A DNA stretch of 64,000 nucleotides, taken from the NCBI GenBank assembly GCA_024760905.1, contig JALRMN010000026.1:630001-694000 (forward strand). Direction: 5' to 3'. Every line of letters starts with the position of its first letter. Position 1 is the first letter of the stretch. The position numbers and the translations under genes were made by a program. Positions 42,023 to 54,300 of the stretch are shown in pieces. The notes beneath the pieces were generated by a model, which had not been told where the DNA came from, did not search any database, and saw only the letters and a program-made list of their open reading frames with translations. The stretch is from Plotosus lineatus (lineage: Eukaryota; Chordata; Actinopteri; Siluriformes; Plotosidae).

Positions 42023-43269
42023 GCCACAAATTTTTCCAGCTTGAAATAATGGTCTTTTCACTAATGGCATTCTAGATGTTTGTCAGGCATGTGGCAATAT
42101 TGTATGAGCACCAATACTCTTTGATGCTGAAGTGCTGGTTGTCCTCGTCAATTGAGATGAGGCCCTGCATTGTGGGTCTTGTGTAGAGGGCCTTGAAGGC
42201 CCGAATAACACCCTGATCCATAGGTTGAATAAGGGAAGTGGTGTTGGGGGCAGGAACTCCACTTGAACCCCTTCATAATGGAGGTTGGATGCATGTCTTC
42301 CTGCACAGTCTATTATAAGGAGGACCTTGAAGGGTAGCCTCCTTTCAGCGAGGTACAATTTCGTGCTTGGGATGAAACCATTCAAAAACCAGTAATTTGT
42401 GAGGGCTTTTGTGATCCAGGCTTTCTTGTTGCTCATCCAGTAGACAGGCAGCAAGGCTTTGTTCTTGTTTTTCAAAGCATGAGGACGGTTGATCCTGTAG
42501 ATTAAGGCTGGCTTTATCATGAAGTCAGCAGCATTCCCACACATGATGAAAGTCAGGCAATCCTTATGTGTCTTGAACCCTGGCCTTTTCAGTTCATCTT
42601 TGTAAAGGAATGTCCGGGAAGGCATCCTCTTCCAAAAGAGGCCAGTCTCAGCCATAATGAACACTTGCTCCAGAAGATAACCATTCTCTTCAATTATTTT
42701 AGGGAACTCTTCCTCGACGTACCATTTCGCTGCCTCGTGGTCTGCCGAGGAGGCCTCCCCATACAGCGAAAAACTCTGCAGACAATACCTCTTCTTAAAG
42801 TTTTCAAACCAGCCTTTGCTGGCAGCAAAACCACGTTTTTCTTGTGGATCAGCGGCACTGGTAATAGGCTGAGATTCATCATCTTCGTCGTCAGGAGCTA
42901 AGCTATCATACAAACCCTTGGCTTTGGTTCTATTCATGTTGTGATCCAGACTTATTTTCTTTTCTCTATAGTCCAAGATCCAGATTGATAGGGCATTCTC
43001 CATCTTAACAATGTTTTTATTCCTAGTGGTTACCACTTGTTTAGTGTCCTTAGAAAAGGATATTGATGCCGTTTTCCTAATGTTGACTTCGTCTTTTTTG
43101 ATATATCGCATGGTAGATTTGTGTATGCCATAATGGCGTGCCACGTGGCATATGTTTTGCCCGCAGCCAGCATATCTAACAACTTCACTTTTTTGTTCAC
43201 GGTCATCATATTCCGCTTTTTCTTGGGCTCATTGGATGCCGTAGATGCTGCAGGACGTTTAGGAGCCAT
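41059..43269 (-). pseudogene. Tigger-type transposase (TIGD1-like)
   Basis: ATG at 43267-43269 opens MAPKRPAASTASNEPKKKR, followed by a psq-like helix-turn-helix (VNKKVKLLDMLAAGK, shifted frame to ARHYGIHKSTMRYI). A CENP-B-type domain follows (GWFENFKKRYCLQSFSLYGE). The DDE region has FIMAETGLFWKRMPSRTF, where Ala replaces the first catalytic Asp, then LLIIDCAGRHASNL with the second Asp. A shift follows VEFLPP, before the third Asp. The acidic C-terminal region (SGSEEEEEEDDNEDE) follows a poly(A)-encoded lysine run at 41991-42020. The SINE splits codons after VMSLYKN; the frame ends KALPDLQ at 41059. Confidence 0.88.
41268..41609 (+). mobile_element. Tail-swapped tRNA SINE inside Tigger
   Basis: Head, B box (GGTTCGAGTCC near 41325) and body as in the SINE at 13883, up to 'cagcgtgtttc'. 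Instead of the RTE-like end it continues 'caccctgcgatggcctggcg ... gcacgaccctaattagg .. aagcggttacagaaaatgatg', the tail of the second fish SINE type. A perfect 13-bp TSD ATGTTTTTGTACA at 41255-41267 and 41610-41622 encloses the whole composite, so it inserted as one unit. Confidence 0.92.
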
Positions 43270-43535
43270 TTTCGAGATGAATAAAATAAGGAAAAAAATT
43301 AGAGAAATGCTGTAGTGCAAGAAAAAATACAACAAAGCTTGAAAGAACCTGGCATCTTCTGCCTCTCCTCAGGAATGTGCGAGGATACAGCGTCATGCGT
43401 CTAAGCCAATCAGCTTGCGAGTGGGCGGTCCCTGCATTTCGGCTCGAATTTTGAAATTTTCATGAATATTTAAATTAAAATACTGCGATGCACCAAGACC
43501 GAAACGTTCAAATCGCAAAGTGGCAAGGGATGACT

Positions 43536-44333
43536 AAACCTGACAGCTTTATTTTGTACAATTTGTAACTTGTTTTTTAAAGGTTTGGATAGAGCACTGT
43601 ACCAGTCTATTGATGCATATTCTATATGACACAATACAATGTTTTAAACTAGTTCGACTTCGAGCGTGAATGGTCAATATCTCAAATGTTCATCAGAGAC
43701 AATGAAGCCATGCTGCTCTGGTTCAGTGGCGGGCATTGGATGTGGATTCCATATGACACAATACAATGCATTACACAGTGTGTTTCTTGTGTATGTATTG
43801 GAAGAGGAAAATTGACTCAGAATGTATTTAACCTGCAGTGGACAGATGATTACTTTTCTATTTAATGCAAATAAAAGGCTGCTTGTCTCATCAGTCGAGA
43901 GACGGTGGCAGTATTCAGAGAATCCAGTCTGCACCGACACCCTGAATCCCGTCACACAGACCAGTCTGATCGCTTCCAATGCCAAATCCGAGCAGAAAGC
44001 CCTCAGTGCTACAAAGTGGACCATTAGCTCAGCAGAATGCCTTTATATTGCAAGCCCAGCAGAACCGGACATCCGGTCAGGCAGCTTTCGGGTCACTCAC
44101 CTGATAGCAAGCAGCGGTGAAGCTTTCACTGGTGGACAGTTGGGAAGAAATGTCTGAATGATGTCACGGAGGAGTCTTGTCCGGAGAAGAATTATGTCTG
44201 TACTGCCGTGAGTCTGTCGGTGAGGACAACCACCAGAAGCACTGAAGTTCAACTTTTACCTGTGAAGATTGTGCTCAGCACAACAGGAAGTTCATGTTTC
44301 ATGGGCTTTGTTCTGTGAAGATCCCAGAGAGGG
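43536..44333. other. No gene seen
   Basis: No recognisable element or coding similarity. Part of it ('ttcga..gtgaatggtcaata') resembles text at 50470-50500, so some old repeat is likely. Confidence 0.45.
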
Positions 44334-44341
44334 TTATTGAT

Positions 44342-45421
44342 AGGGGTATCATTGAAAACCTATTATTGGTATCGATATATTGATAAAAAAAATGTTTCTA
44401 ATGCATCGATACATTGGAATATTGCTGTACTGTTCCATAAATGCATTAAATAGAACACACTAAGATATATTACAGTAGTTTACATAATGCATTGAATACA
44501 GTGAGTGACTTACGACCTATGCGAGTTTCGTCTGATCGACTTTACGACCGCAAAAGTGGTGAAGCATGATTCATGGCAATGCAGTGCGAGTGTTGTGTAC
44601 GACGGTTGTTTGTGCTGCCGGCAGCGCCAGCATTTTAAAAGGCCAAGCAGGAGATGATGTAGATTCACTTTTTAACTGCTCAGAGCAAAGTTATTCATCA
44701 CGTCACTGTGGCGCGAAGCCGAGAGCCAATCCTTTCTGTGTGGGCGGGTCCGATACCTTGAAGCTCTAATTTTATTGGACTCACAAGCTGCTGTGTTTGT
44801 GACAGGAAGCACGTCCCAAGTTTTGGCAATCAGCTGGTCTGCGGGTTGAAGTTTTTCCATGTCCGTCCATTTTAGTTTGCTTGCCAGCTGTGCTTGGCTT
44901 CGTGGAAATGAGCCGATCAAAACAAGGGAAATGTATCTCTTTACTCAAACAACACGCTCAGTCTGTGGCTGTTGTTATAATCCAATAAAATTGGAGTTTG
45001 AAGGTATCGGACCCGCCCACACAGTGGAGTACAAAAAGGATTGGCTCTCTGCCGCTTGTCACAGTGACGTGGAATCGAACATAGATGTATAGATTCAGAA
45101 CATGCACATATCTGCATTATCCGGTGATAAGTGTCTCTTCTTGTTCAAAATGTTCCGTGCTGTTGAGAACACGCACTCTGACGGCACACTAGAAGCAGGG
45201 ACATACCATTTACCATACAGAGAGGTGGGACATACCATTTACCATACAGAGAGGCGGGACATACCATTTACTCGGGGTGTCATTGAAATGGCATTTACGA
45301 CAGACACTGTCATGAACACAGGAAGCTATAACGTTAGAAGTATCGATACCCCTTTTATAGGTATCGCTTATCGATCGACATAATTATATCGGCGATATTC
45401 CGATTGTCAATGACATCCCTA
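44342..45421. mobile_element. Candidate hAT-like non-autonomous element with internal palindrome
   Basis: The ends TAGGGGTATCATTGA and, on the minus strand, TAGGGATGTCATTGA form an imperfect TIR. GTTATTGA (44334-44341) and GTTATTTG (45422-45429) are a possible 8-bp duplication with two mismatches. Inside, about 44690-44780 is mirrored by about 44980-45075. 29-bp tandem units lie at 45198-45275. No transposase. Confidence 0.5.
45198..45275 (+). repeat. 29-bp tandem repeat, 2.6 units
   Basis: Units start at 45198, 45227 and 45256 with 'gggacataccattta'. Confidence 0.9.
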
Positions 45422-45653
45422 GTTATTTGGTTATTTATTTGATTAATAGTGCTATTTATTTCCTGACTTTGTTCTGGAAATGGTTATTAATATTTGGTTA
45501 TGTATGGCTTTCTGGAAAACAATAAATGTTTATTTAGGCTCCTGGCGATCGTCATACTTTTTCTGTTACAAACTGATTCCGCCCCATCAGAAAACTGAAA
45601 ATCATGTGGCCCTCGCAGGAAAACATTTAGGGACTACTGATGTACGTAAAACA

Positions 45654-45660
<7 letters not shown>

Positions 45661-45732
<72 letters not shown>
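45661..45732. repeat. (CA)n microsatellite
   Basis: CA tract after a few CATA units. 45733-46299 after it holds nothing I can name. Confidence 0.95.
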
Positions 45733-46281
45733 AATAAATAAATTAATTAATTAATAAGCACATCTACAAAATGGCGGTGTTTAAAATTTTATTAAAAATT
45801 TGCGATGGTAAACTTGAGACAGAATTATTGGTGAATTATTTTTAACTCAACAAACCTTTTCCACGGATCCCTGCATTGGAGCAACATGGACCCGGAAAAA
45901 GTCGCCCTGGCGCAACTACCTCAGTGTTCATTTTTGCTCAAGAAAGTCAGGAGTCCCAGGGACTCGCAGATTGGGAAAGTATGGGTCCAAATGTAACAGT
46001 AATGAGTCTTGCCAAATGATGTAAAAGATTTGCCCCAAAATGCATAAACTTCAAATAAATCATTACCAACACAAAGTACATTTTATAAGATTAAGTTTAT
46101 TAAGTAAACAGATAAAACAAACATGAAACCACTGAGGTCATACATAATATATAAAATGAAAAAAATAATGACATAAACATAAAAATAAAATAATACTGTT
46201 TTTATAATGACATATTCATACTCATGAAAAAAAAAAAAAAAAGAAAACAATGCTGACAGTCGATGATGAGTTCTTGATCTA

Positions 46282-46640
46282 ATATTTATATGTTGTCATG
46301 ATATATTCTGTGCTTGGCATTTTCCCACACCTTGAGTGCTTTGTGCAGGTCCACCTTTCCTGCAAGCTGAACCTTCATGAGCTTGTCCTGCATGCTGACA
46401 TTGAGCCTATTCTGCTTCTTGGTCAGGATTTTGTTTTGCACTGAAAAATCCCCGCTCGCATCCTGCTGTATGGATGGCAGATGTCATTGCCAACTGGGCA
46501 AGGTAAAGCAGGTTGGGGAAATCCTCCTTGTGGTATGTGGCGATCATCTGCCAAAGAGAGGCCATGCTGTTTCAAGGATATTGCTGAGCATTTACCACTT
46601 TCTTCAGCAGGGACCATTCTTTTTTCGTCGCAGAAGGAAT
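46282..46640 (-). pseudogene. hAT transposase C-terminal dimerisation domain
   Basis: The minus-strand reading includes HKEDFPNLLYLAQLAMTSA, then CERGF and, after a 1-nt insertion in a T run, VQNKILTKKQNRLNV and LMKVQLAGKVDLHKAL. The CERGFS..N.I.TK.RNRL pattern is typical of hAT transposases of the ZNF862/KIAA1586-like group. A TGA lies upstream (after QQYP). Only the last exon-like part remains. Confidence 0.8.
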
Positions 46641-46889
46641 AATCTTGGGAGCGGATGTAGTTTTGTGATGTGAATCATCATCTTCAGTGAATCATCTTGT
46701 TCAGTGAGAAGAAATTACTAAGTGTACACTGATTTTCGTCGACTCTGAAGACTTTTTTCGGAGGCATGTTGCAAGAGTTCTTCGACTTTTAACGTTTACT
46801 CTCAGCAGCTGATCGGAAATGAACGAAGTCTCCCGAGCAGTCGATACGAAATCTCGCGAGCACGAGAGGCAAAATCTCGCGCTAAGGGA

Positions 46890-47165
46890 GGTAGACAAAT
46901 ATGGGTGGGCCATGCCCACAAGATGTGAACTCAAAGCGCATTCCCTGCTTGACAAATTCAACTTGAATTTGATTCCTTGAGGGATCGGAATTCCAGATGA
47001 GCTCAAATGCACCAACATTTATGAAACATTTACTGAATTAAAACAACTTAAAAAATGAAAGCCCTCTCTCTCGGTCTCTGTCTCTCGCATGCGCGCTGCG
47101 GACCACACCCACTAGACGTGAATTCAAAGCACATTACCTGCTTGACCATTTATTAAACATGAATT
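46890..47165 (-). mobile_element. Fragment of microsatellite-bearing TIR element
   Basis: The reverse complement shares 'tccctcaaggaatcaa', 'tgtcaagcagggaatg' and 'cacatcttgtgggcatgg' with 58340-58430 of copy 3. Two such modules are present in tandem (about 46900-46990 and 47100-47150). Termini are missing. Confidence 0.6.
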
Positions 47166-47261
47166 AAACAAAATGGCGGCCTTGTCAATGTATCGATCAA
47201 TTTCAGAATTTTTTTGGCAGATTTATTTGTTTTGGGGCAATATTACATAAATTTATGAAAA

Positions 47262-50200
47262 TTATTAATGAGTCCGGTGGACGCACATTGGTTTGCCATA
47301 TGTCCCCGTGGATTTTCATGCGTCAGGGACGCAAGGACGCAATGCAGCCGTGGGGGGGGAACCAGTGTCTCTCCCTCACGCCGGTCCCAAGCCCGGATAA
47401 ATGCAGAGGGTTGCGTCAGGAAGGGCTTCCAGCATAAAACAAATGCCAAATAAACTATGCGAATCACAAGAAAGAATGACATACCGGATCGGTCGAGGCC
47501 CAGGTGAACAACGACCGCCATCAGTGCCATCAACCAACAGGGTGCTGATGAAAATTGGACTACTGTTGGTCAAAGACGTTGAAGAAGGAGAGGTGGGAGG
47601 CGTGTCCGTTGCCAGAGAGAGAAGAGGAAAGGCATGAGTAGGAACTGAGAAATGAGAATAGGACTGAAAGTAGGGACTTTGAACGTTGGAACTATGGCAG
47701 GAAAAGGTAGAGAGCTGGCTGACATGATGCAGAGGAGGAAGGTGGACATACTGTGTGTTCAGGAGACCAGGTGGAAAGGTAAAAAGGCTAGAAGCATAGG
47801 AGCAGGGTTTAAGCTGTTCTATCATGGTGTGGATGGGAAGAGAAATGGAGTCGGAGTCATCTTGAAGGAGGAGTTTGTCAGGAATGTTCTAGAAGTGAAA
47901 AGAGTGTCAGACAGAGTGATGAGTCTCAAGTTAGAAATTGAAGGTGTGATGGTCAATGTAGTTAGTGCTTATGCCCCACAAACATGATGTGAGCGAGAAG
48001 AGAAGAAGAGATTCTGGAGGGAGTTAGATGATGTGATGCAGAGTACCCCCAGAGCAGAAAGAGTGGTCATTGGGGCAAACTTCAATGGACATGTTGGTGC
48101 AGGAAACAGAGGGGACGAGGAAGTGATGGGTAGGTTTGGTATCCAGGACAGGAACACAGAAGGACAGATGTTGGTAGATTTTGCAAAAAGGATGGAAATG
48201 GCTGTGGTGAATACTTTCTTCCAGAAGAGAGAGGAGCATAGGGTGACTTATAAAAGTGGAGGTAGGAGCACACAGGTAGACTACATCTTGTGCAGCCGAT
48301 GTAATTTAAAGGAAGTCAGTGGACTGCAAAGTAGTAGCGGGTGAGAGTGTTGCCAAACAGCATAGGATGGTGGTGTGCAGGATGATGCTGATGGTGAGGA
48401 GAATACTTGGTAGGAGAATAGAGGTAGGAGAATACTTGGTGTGTCATCTGGAAGGAAAGTAGATAAGGAGACTTGGTGGTGGAATGAGGAAGTGCAGGAG
48501 TGTGTACAAAGGAAGAGGTTAGCTAAGAAGAAGTGGGACATTGAGAAAACCAAAGAGAGTAAACAGGAGTACAGGGAGACACAGCATAAGGCAAAGGTAG
48601 CAGTGTCAAACAAAGCGCGTTTGATGACTTGTATGCTCGGTTGGAAAGTAAGGAGGGAGAAAATGATTTATACAGGTTGGCACAGCAGAGAAATAGAGAT
48701 GGGAAGGATGTGCAGCAAGTTAGATTGATAAAGGACAGAGAGGGAAATGTATTGACTGATGACCGAAGTGTGCAGGGAAGATGGAAAGAGTACTTTGAAG
48801 AGCTGATGAATGAGGAAAATGAGAGAGAAAAAAGAGTAGAAGAGGTGACTGTTGAGGACCAGGAAGTAGCAAAGATTAGTAAGGGTGAAGTGAGGAGGGC
48901 ATTGAAGAGGATGAAAAATGGAAAGGCAGTTGGTCCTGATGACATACCGGTGGAGGTATGGAAGTGTCTAGGAGAGGTAGCAGTAGATTTTCTGACAAGA
49001 ACATTCAACAAGGTCTTAGAGAGTGAGAGGATGCCAGAGGAATGGAGAAGTGTGCTGGTGCCCATTTTTCAGAACAAGGGAGACATGCAGAGTTGTGGCA
49101 ACTGCAGAGGGATAAAGTTGATGAGCCATACGATGAAGTTATGGGAAAGAATAGTGGAAGCTAGGCTAAGGGCAGAGGTCAGCATTTGTGAACACCAGTT
49201 TGGTTTCATGCCAAGAAAGAGCACCACAGATGCAGTGTTTTCCTTGAGGATGTTAATGGAGAAGTACAGAGAAGGTCAGAGGGAGCGGCATTGTGCCTTT
49301 GTGGATCTGGAGAAAGTATATGACAGGGTGCGGAGAGAAGAACTGTGGTATTGCATAAGGAAGTCTGGAGTGGCAGAGAAGTATGTTAGAGTGGTGCAGG
49401 ACATGTATGAGAGATGTAAGACAGTGGTGAGGTGTGCTGTCGGTGTGACACAAGAGTTCAAGGTGGAGGTGTGACTGCATCAAGGGTCAGCTCTCAGCCC
49501 TTTTTTGTTTGCTATGGTGATGGACAGGCTGACAGACGAGGTGAGACAAGATTCCCCATGGACTATGATGTTTGCAGGTGACATTGTGATCTGTAGTGAG
49601 AGCAGAGAACAAGTGCAGGAAAATCTAGAGAGGTGGAGGTATGCCCTGGAAAGGAGGGGAATGAAGATTAGCCTCAGTAAGACAGAATACATGTGCATGA
49701 ATGACAAGGACCCAAGAGGAAAGGTGAGATTAAAGGGAACAGAGATAAGAAAGGTGGAGGATTTTAAGTACTTAGGCTCAACAATCCAGATCAATCGAGA
49801 GTGTGGAAAAGAGGTGAAGAAGCGTGTGCAGGCAGGTTGGAATGGTTGGAGAAAAGTGTCCGGTGTGATGTGTGATAGGAGGGTATCGGCAAGAATGAAA
49901 GGAAAAGTATACAAGACGGTGTTGAGGCCAACGATGTTGTATGGGTTAGAAACAGTGGCCCTGGGGAAAAGACAGGAGGCAGAGCTGGAGGTAGCAGAGA
50001 TGAAAATATTGAGGTTCTCTTTGGGAGTAACGAGGATGGGTAGGATTAGGAATGAGCACATCAGAGGGACAGCCCATGTAAGACGTTTTGGACACAAAGT
50101 CAGAGAGGCTAGATTGAGATGGTTTGGACATGTACAGAAGAGGGATAGTGAGTATATTGGTAATAGGATGCTGAGGCTGGAACTACCAGGCAAAAGGCCT

Positions 50201-50357
50201 AGAGGAAGACCAAAGAGACGATTCATGGATGTGGTGAAGGAGGACATGAAGGTCGTTGGTGTAAGAGAAGAAGATGCAAAGGATAGGGTGAGATGGAGGC
50301 AGATGATTCGCTGTGGCGACCCCTGAAGGGAAACGCCGAAAGGAAAAGAAAAAGAAT
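47262..50357 (+). mobile_element. RTE-clade LINE, full length
   Basis: It has a 5' UTR (47262-47650) matching the other RTE 5' ends, the ORF region and the 3' end GGCGACCCCTGAAGGGAAAC with an A/G-rich tail to about 50357. At 3.1 kb it is the only copy here with both ends on one strand and no insertion. No TSD was recognised. Confidence 0.88.
47652..50326 (+). pseudogene. RTE ORF of full-length copy, inactivated
   Basis: The start MRIGLKVGTLNVGTM lies within the first endonuclease strand. Motifs include VCVQETRWKGK, GVGVILKEEFVRNVL, GANFNGHVGAG and STQVDYILCSRC. A TGA at 47985 follows AYAPQT. Near 48330 the frame shifts, and about 250 bp of the linker between endonuclease and RT are deleted at 48395-48440, with a short duplication. 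RT continues (EVWKCLGEVAVDFL, FVDLEKVYDRVRREEL), with a TGA after EFKVEV at 49472 and MMFAGDIVIC in place of FADD, so a catalytic Asp is Gly. The C-terminus is intact to 50326. Confidence 0.9.
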
Positions 50358-50712
50358 TGTTTGTACATACGCTTGTCTCCGTCAAAAAAATAGCCACTCA
50401 AACTTCGAAGCCATCTTCAATCGTACTTCTGAAATATCCCTGGGCCCATAATCTGTTAAACTATTTTAACTTCGAACGTAAATGGTCAATAGATCCCTTT
50501 CGTGTGATGTCACACTTTAGTGCTGTGTGCAAACGCCGCCATTGCAGAGGGCACTCCATTACGGTTAAGCAATTAGGCTTCGTACGATTAGTCCACGGAG
50601 TTAAAAAATTAAATGTAAAATAGTAAATAATATACCCATTACATGATATGTAAGCTCAAATATTAACATGTGGTTGTTTACAAAATCAACAGGCTGCAGC
50701 CTTCTGTAAATG
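50358..50712. other. No gene seen
   Basis: Short unassigned stretch. 'gtgatgtcacactttagtgc' and 'gccgccattg' near 50500-50560 resemble the start of the DPY..LP locus at 28.25 kb. Confidence 0.4.
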
Positions 50713-51309
50713 TCTTCTTTTCCTTTCGGCTGTTTCCTTCAGGGGTTGCCACAGCAAATCATCAGCTTCCATCTCACCCTATGCTTTGCATCTTCTTCTC
50801 TTACTCCAACGACCTTCATGTCCTCCTTCACCACATCCATGAATCGTCTTGTTGGTCTTCCTCTGGGCCTTCTGCCTGGTAGTTCCAACCTCAGCATCCT
50901 ACCTACAATATACTCACTATCCCGCCTCTGTACATGTCCAAACTATCTCAATCTTGCCTCTCTAACTTTGTCTCTAGAACGTCTTTCATATGCTGTCCCT
51001 CTGATGTGCTCATTCCTGATCCTATCCATCCTTGTTACTCCCAGAGAGAACCTCAACATTTTCATCTCTGCTACCTCCAGCTCTGCCTCCTGCCTTTTCC
51101 TCAGCGTCACTGTTTCTTAGCCATACAACATCGCTGGCGTAGCCACCATCTTGTACACTTTTCCTTTCATTCTTGCTGACACTCTCTTATCACACATCAC
51201 ACCGGACACTTTTCTCCAACCGTTCCAGCCAGCCTGCACACGCTACTTCACCTTTTTTCCACACTCTCCATTGCTCTGGATTGTTGAGCGTAAGTACTTA
51301 AAATCCTCC
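50713..51309 (-). pseudogene. RTE LINE, 3' segment of a copy split by Rex3
   Basis: 3' UTR and C-terminal ORF on the minus strand up to the conserved FKYLGS block, where Rex3 begins at 51310. It continues at 54338 after the insertion. Confidence 0.9.
51292..51309 (+). repeat. Rex3 target-site duplication, left
   Basis: AAGTACTTAAAATCCTCC, identical to 54338-54355. Confidence 0.95.
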
Positions 51310-54300
51310 CATGGACCCACCACCCGTGGGAGGAGTTTTAGGGGTCGGGTGCAGTGTGAGTTGGGTGGCAGCCAAAGGCATGGGTTCTGTCGGACCGATC
51401 CTCGGCTGCTTACTCTGACCTTCGGGACATGGAATGTCACCTCTCTGGCGGGAAAGGAGCCTGATTTGGTGGGTGAGGTGGAGAGATACCGATTAGATAT
51501 AGTCGGGCTCACCTCAACGCATAGCTTGGGCTCTGGAACCATCCATCTCGAAAGAGGCTGGACCTTCTTCTATTCTGGGTTGCTCATGGGGAGAGGCGGC
51601 GAGCCGGTGTGGGTATTCTTGTTGCCCCCTGTCTCGGTGCCCAAATGTTGGGGTTCTCCTCGGTTGACGAAAGGGTAGCTTCCCTCCGTCTTCGGGTGGG
51701 GGGACGGGTCCTGACTGTTATTTGTGCTTATACACCAAATGACAGTTCAGAGTACCCACACTTTTTGGAGTCTTTGGGGGGGGTGTTGGAGAACGCTCCC
51801 TCAGGAGACTCGCTCGTTGTCTTGGGAGACTTCAACGCCCATGTGGGCAATGATAGTGTGACCTGGAAGGGTGTGATCGGTAGGTACGGCCTCTCCAGTC
51901 TGAATCCGAATGGTGTGTCGTTGTTGGACTTCTGTGCTCGTCATAGTTTGTCTATCACGAACACCATGTTCGAACATAAGGGTGTCCATAAGTGCACTTG
52001 GCACCAGGACACCCTAGGTCGCAGTTCGATGATTGACTTTGTAGTCGTGTCATCGGACTTGCGACCATATGTTCTGGACACTCGGGTGAAGAGAGGAGCT
52101 GAGTTGTCTACCGATCACTACCCGGTGGTGAGTTGGCTTCGGTGGTGTGGGAGGTTGCCTTCCAGACCTTGCAGGCCCAAGCGTGTAATCAGGATCTGCT
52201 GGGAACGTTTGGCGGAGCCCCCTGTCCGAGAGGCCTTGAACTCCCACCTCCGGCAGAGCTACAACCACGTTCCGGAGGAGGCGGGGGACATGGAATCCGA
52301 ATGGGCCATGTTTTGTGCCTCCATTGCTGAGGCGGCAGCCCATAGCTGTGGCCGTAAGGTCGTCGGTGCTTGTCGTGGCGGTAATCCCCGGACCCGGTGG
52401 TGGACACCTGCGGTGAAGGGGGCTGTCCAGCTGAAGAAGGAGGCCTATCGGGTTTTATTAGCCTGTGGGACTCCTGAGGCAGCAAACGGGTACCGGCAGG
52501 CCAAACGTGCTGCAGCCGAGGCTGTCACAGATGTAAAATCTCGGGCGTGGGAGGAGTTTGGTGAGGGCCTGGAGAGTGATTATCAGTTGGCCTCAAAAAG
52601 GTTCTGGGCCACCATCCGACGCCTCAGGAGGGGGAAGCAGTTCTTCACAAACACTGTTTACAGTGGAGGTGGGGAGCTGCTTACCTTGACTGGGGATATT
52701 GTTGAGAGGTGGAGGGAATACTTTGAGGACCTTCTCAATCCCACCAACATGCCCTCCGTGGAAGAGGAAGACCCTGGGGGTTCCGGTGAGGGTCCGCCCA
52801 TCACTGGAGTGGAGGTCACTGAGGTTGTCAAAAAGCTCCTCGGTGGTCGAGCTCCGGGGTTGGACGAGATCTGCCCGGAATATCTCAGGGCTCTGGATGT
52901 TGTAGGACTGTCTTGGTTGACACGTCTCTGCAACATCGCGTGGTCATCAGGGGCTGTACCTCTGGATTGGCAAACTGGGGTGGTGGTCCCAATTTTTAAG
53001 AAGGGGGACCGGAGGGTGTGTTCCAATTATCGGGGAATTACACTCCTCAGCCTCCCTGGGAAAGTCTATGCAGGGGTACTAGAGAGGAGGATCCGACCGA
53101 TAGTCGAACCTCGGATTCAGGAGGAACAATGTGGTTTTCGTCCTGGCCGCAGCACTCTTGACCAACTCTATACGCTCCACAGGATTCTGGAGGGGGCATG
53201 GGAGTTTGCCCAATCTGTCCACATGTGCTTTGTGGATTTGGAGAAGGCTTTCGACCGTGTCCTCGAAAGATCTTGTGGGGCGTGCTCCGAGAATACGGCG
53301 TTCCGGATCCGTTGCTACGAGCTATTCGGTCGCTGTATCACTGGAGCCAGAGTTTGGTCCGTATTGGTAACAGCAGCTCGGATTCGTTTCCGGTGGGAGT
53401 TGGAGTCCGCCAAGGCTGTCCTTTGTCACCGATTCTGTTCATAATTTTTATGGACAGAATTTCTAGGCGCAGTCGAGGCGATGAGGGGTTCTGGTTTGGT
53501 GGCCATCGGATATCGTCTCTGCTTTTTGCGGATGATGTTGTCCTTTTGGCTTCATCAAGTCGGGACCTCCAGCTCTCATTGGAGCGATTCGCAGCTGAGT
53601 GCAAAGCAGCCGGGATGAAGATCAGTACCTCCAAGTCCGAGGCCATGGTTCTCAGTCAGACAATGGTGGAATGCACCCTCCGGGTCGGGGATGAAGTCCT
53701 GCCCCAAGTGGAGTAGTTTAAGTATCTTGGGGTCTTGTTTACGAGTGAGGGAAGGATGGAGCGAGAGATCGACAGACGGATCGCTGCAGCCTCTGCTGTT
53801 AAGCGGTGCCTGTACCGGTCCGTCGTGGTGAAAAAGGAGCTGAGCCGCAAGGCGAAGCTCTCAATTTACCAGTCGATCTACGTTCCAACCCTCACCTATG
53901 TTCACGAGCTTTGGGTAATGACCGAAAGAACAAGATCACGGATACAAGCGGCTGAAATGAGCTTTCTTCGCCGGCTGGCGGGGTTCTCCCTTAGAGATAG
54001 GGTGAGAAGCTCCGCCATCCGGGGAGAGCTCGGAGTAGATCCGCTGCTCCTCCGCATTGAGAGGGGCCAGTTGAGGTGGCTTGGGCATCTGGTTAGAATG
54101 CCCCCCGGACGCCTCCCTGGTGTGGTGTTTCGGGCATGTCCAACCGGGAAGAGACCCCGGGGTCGACCTAGAACACGCTGGAGGGACTATGTCTCTCGGC
54201 TTGTCTGGGACCGCCTCAATGTCCCCCCGGGAGAGTTGGAGGAAGTAGCTCGGGATAGGGATGTCTGGACCTCTTTGCTAAGGTTGCTGCACCCGCGACC

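Larger units (their letters stand above)
40893..43535 (-). mobile_element. Tigger/pogo DNA transposon
   Basis: Left terminus CAGCCATCCCTTGAATATCG after TA (40891-40892). The right end reads GTCATCCCTTGCCACTTTGC on the minus strand after TA, so the TIRs are imperfect. The transposase lies on the minus strand. A SINE is inserted at 41268-41609. Confidence 0.8.

Noticed and set aside
43822..44157. 111-codon plus-strand frame
   Set aside because: No recognisable motif, no codon signature and no splice context; likely chance.
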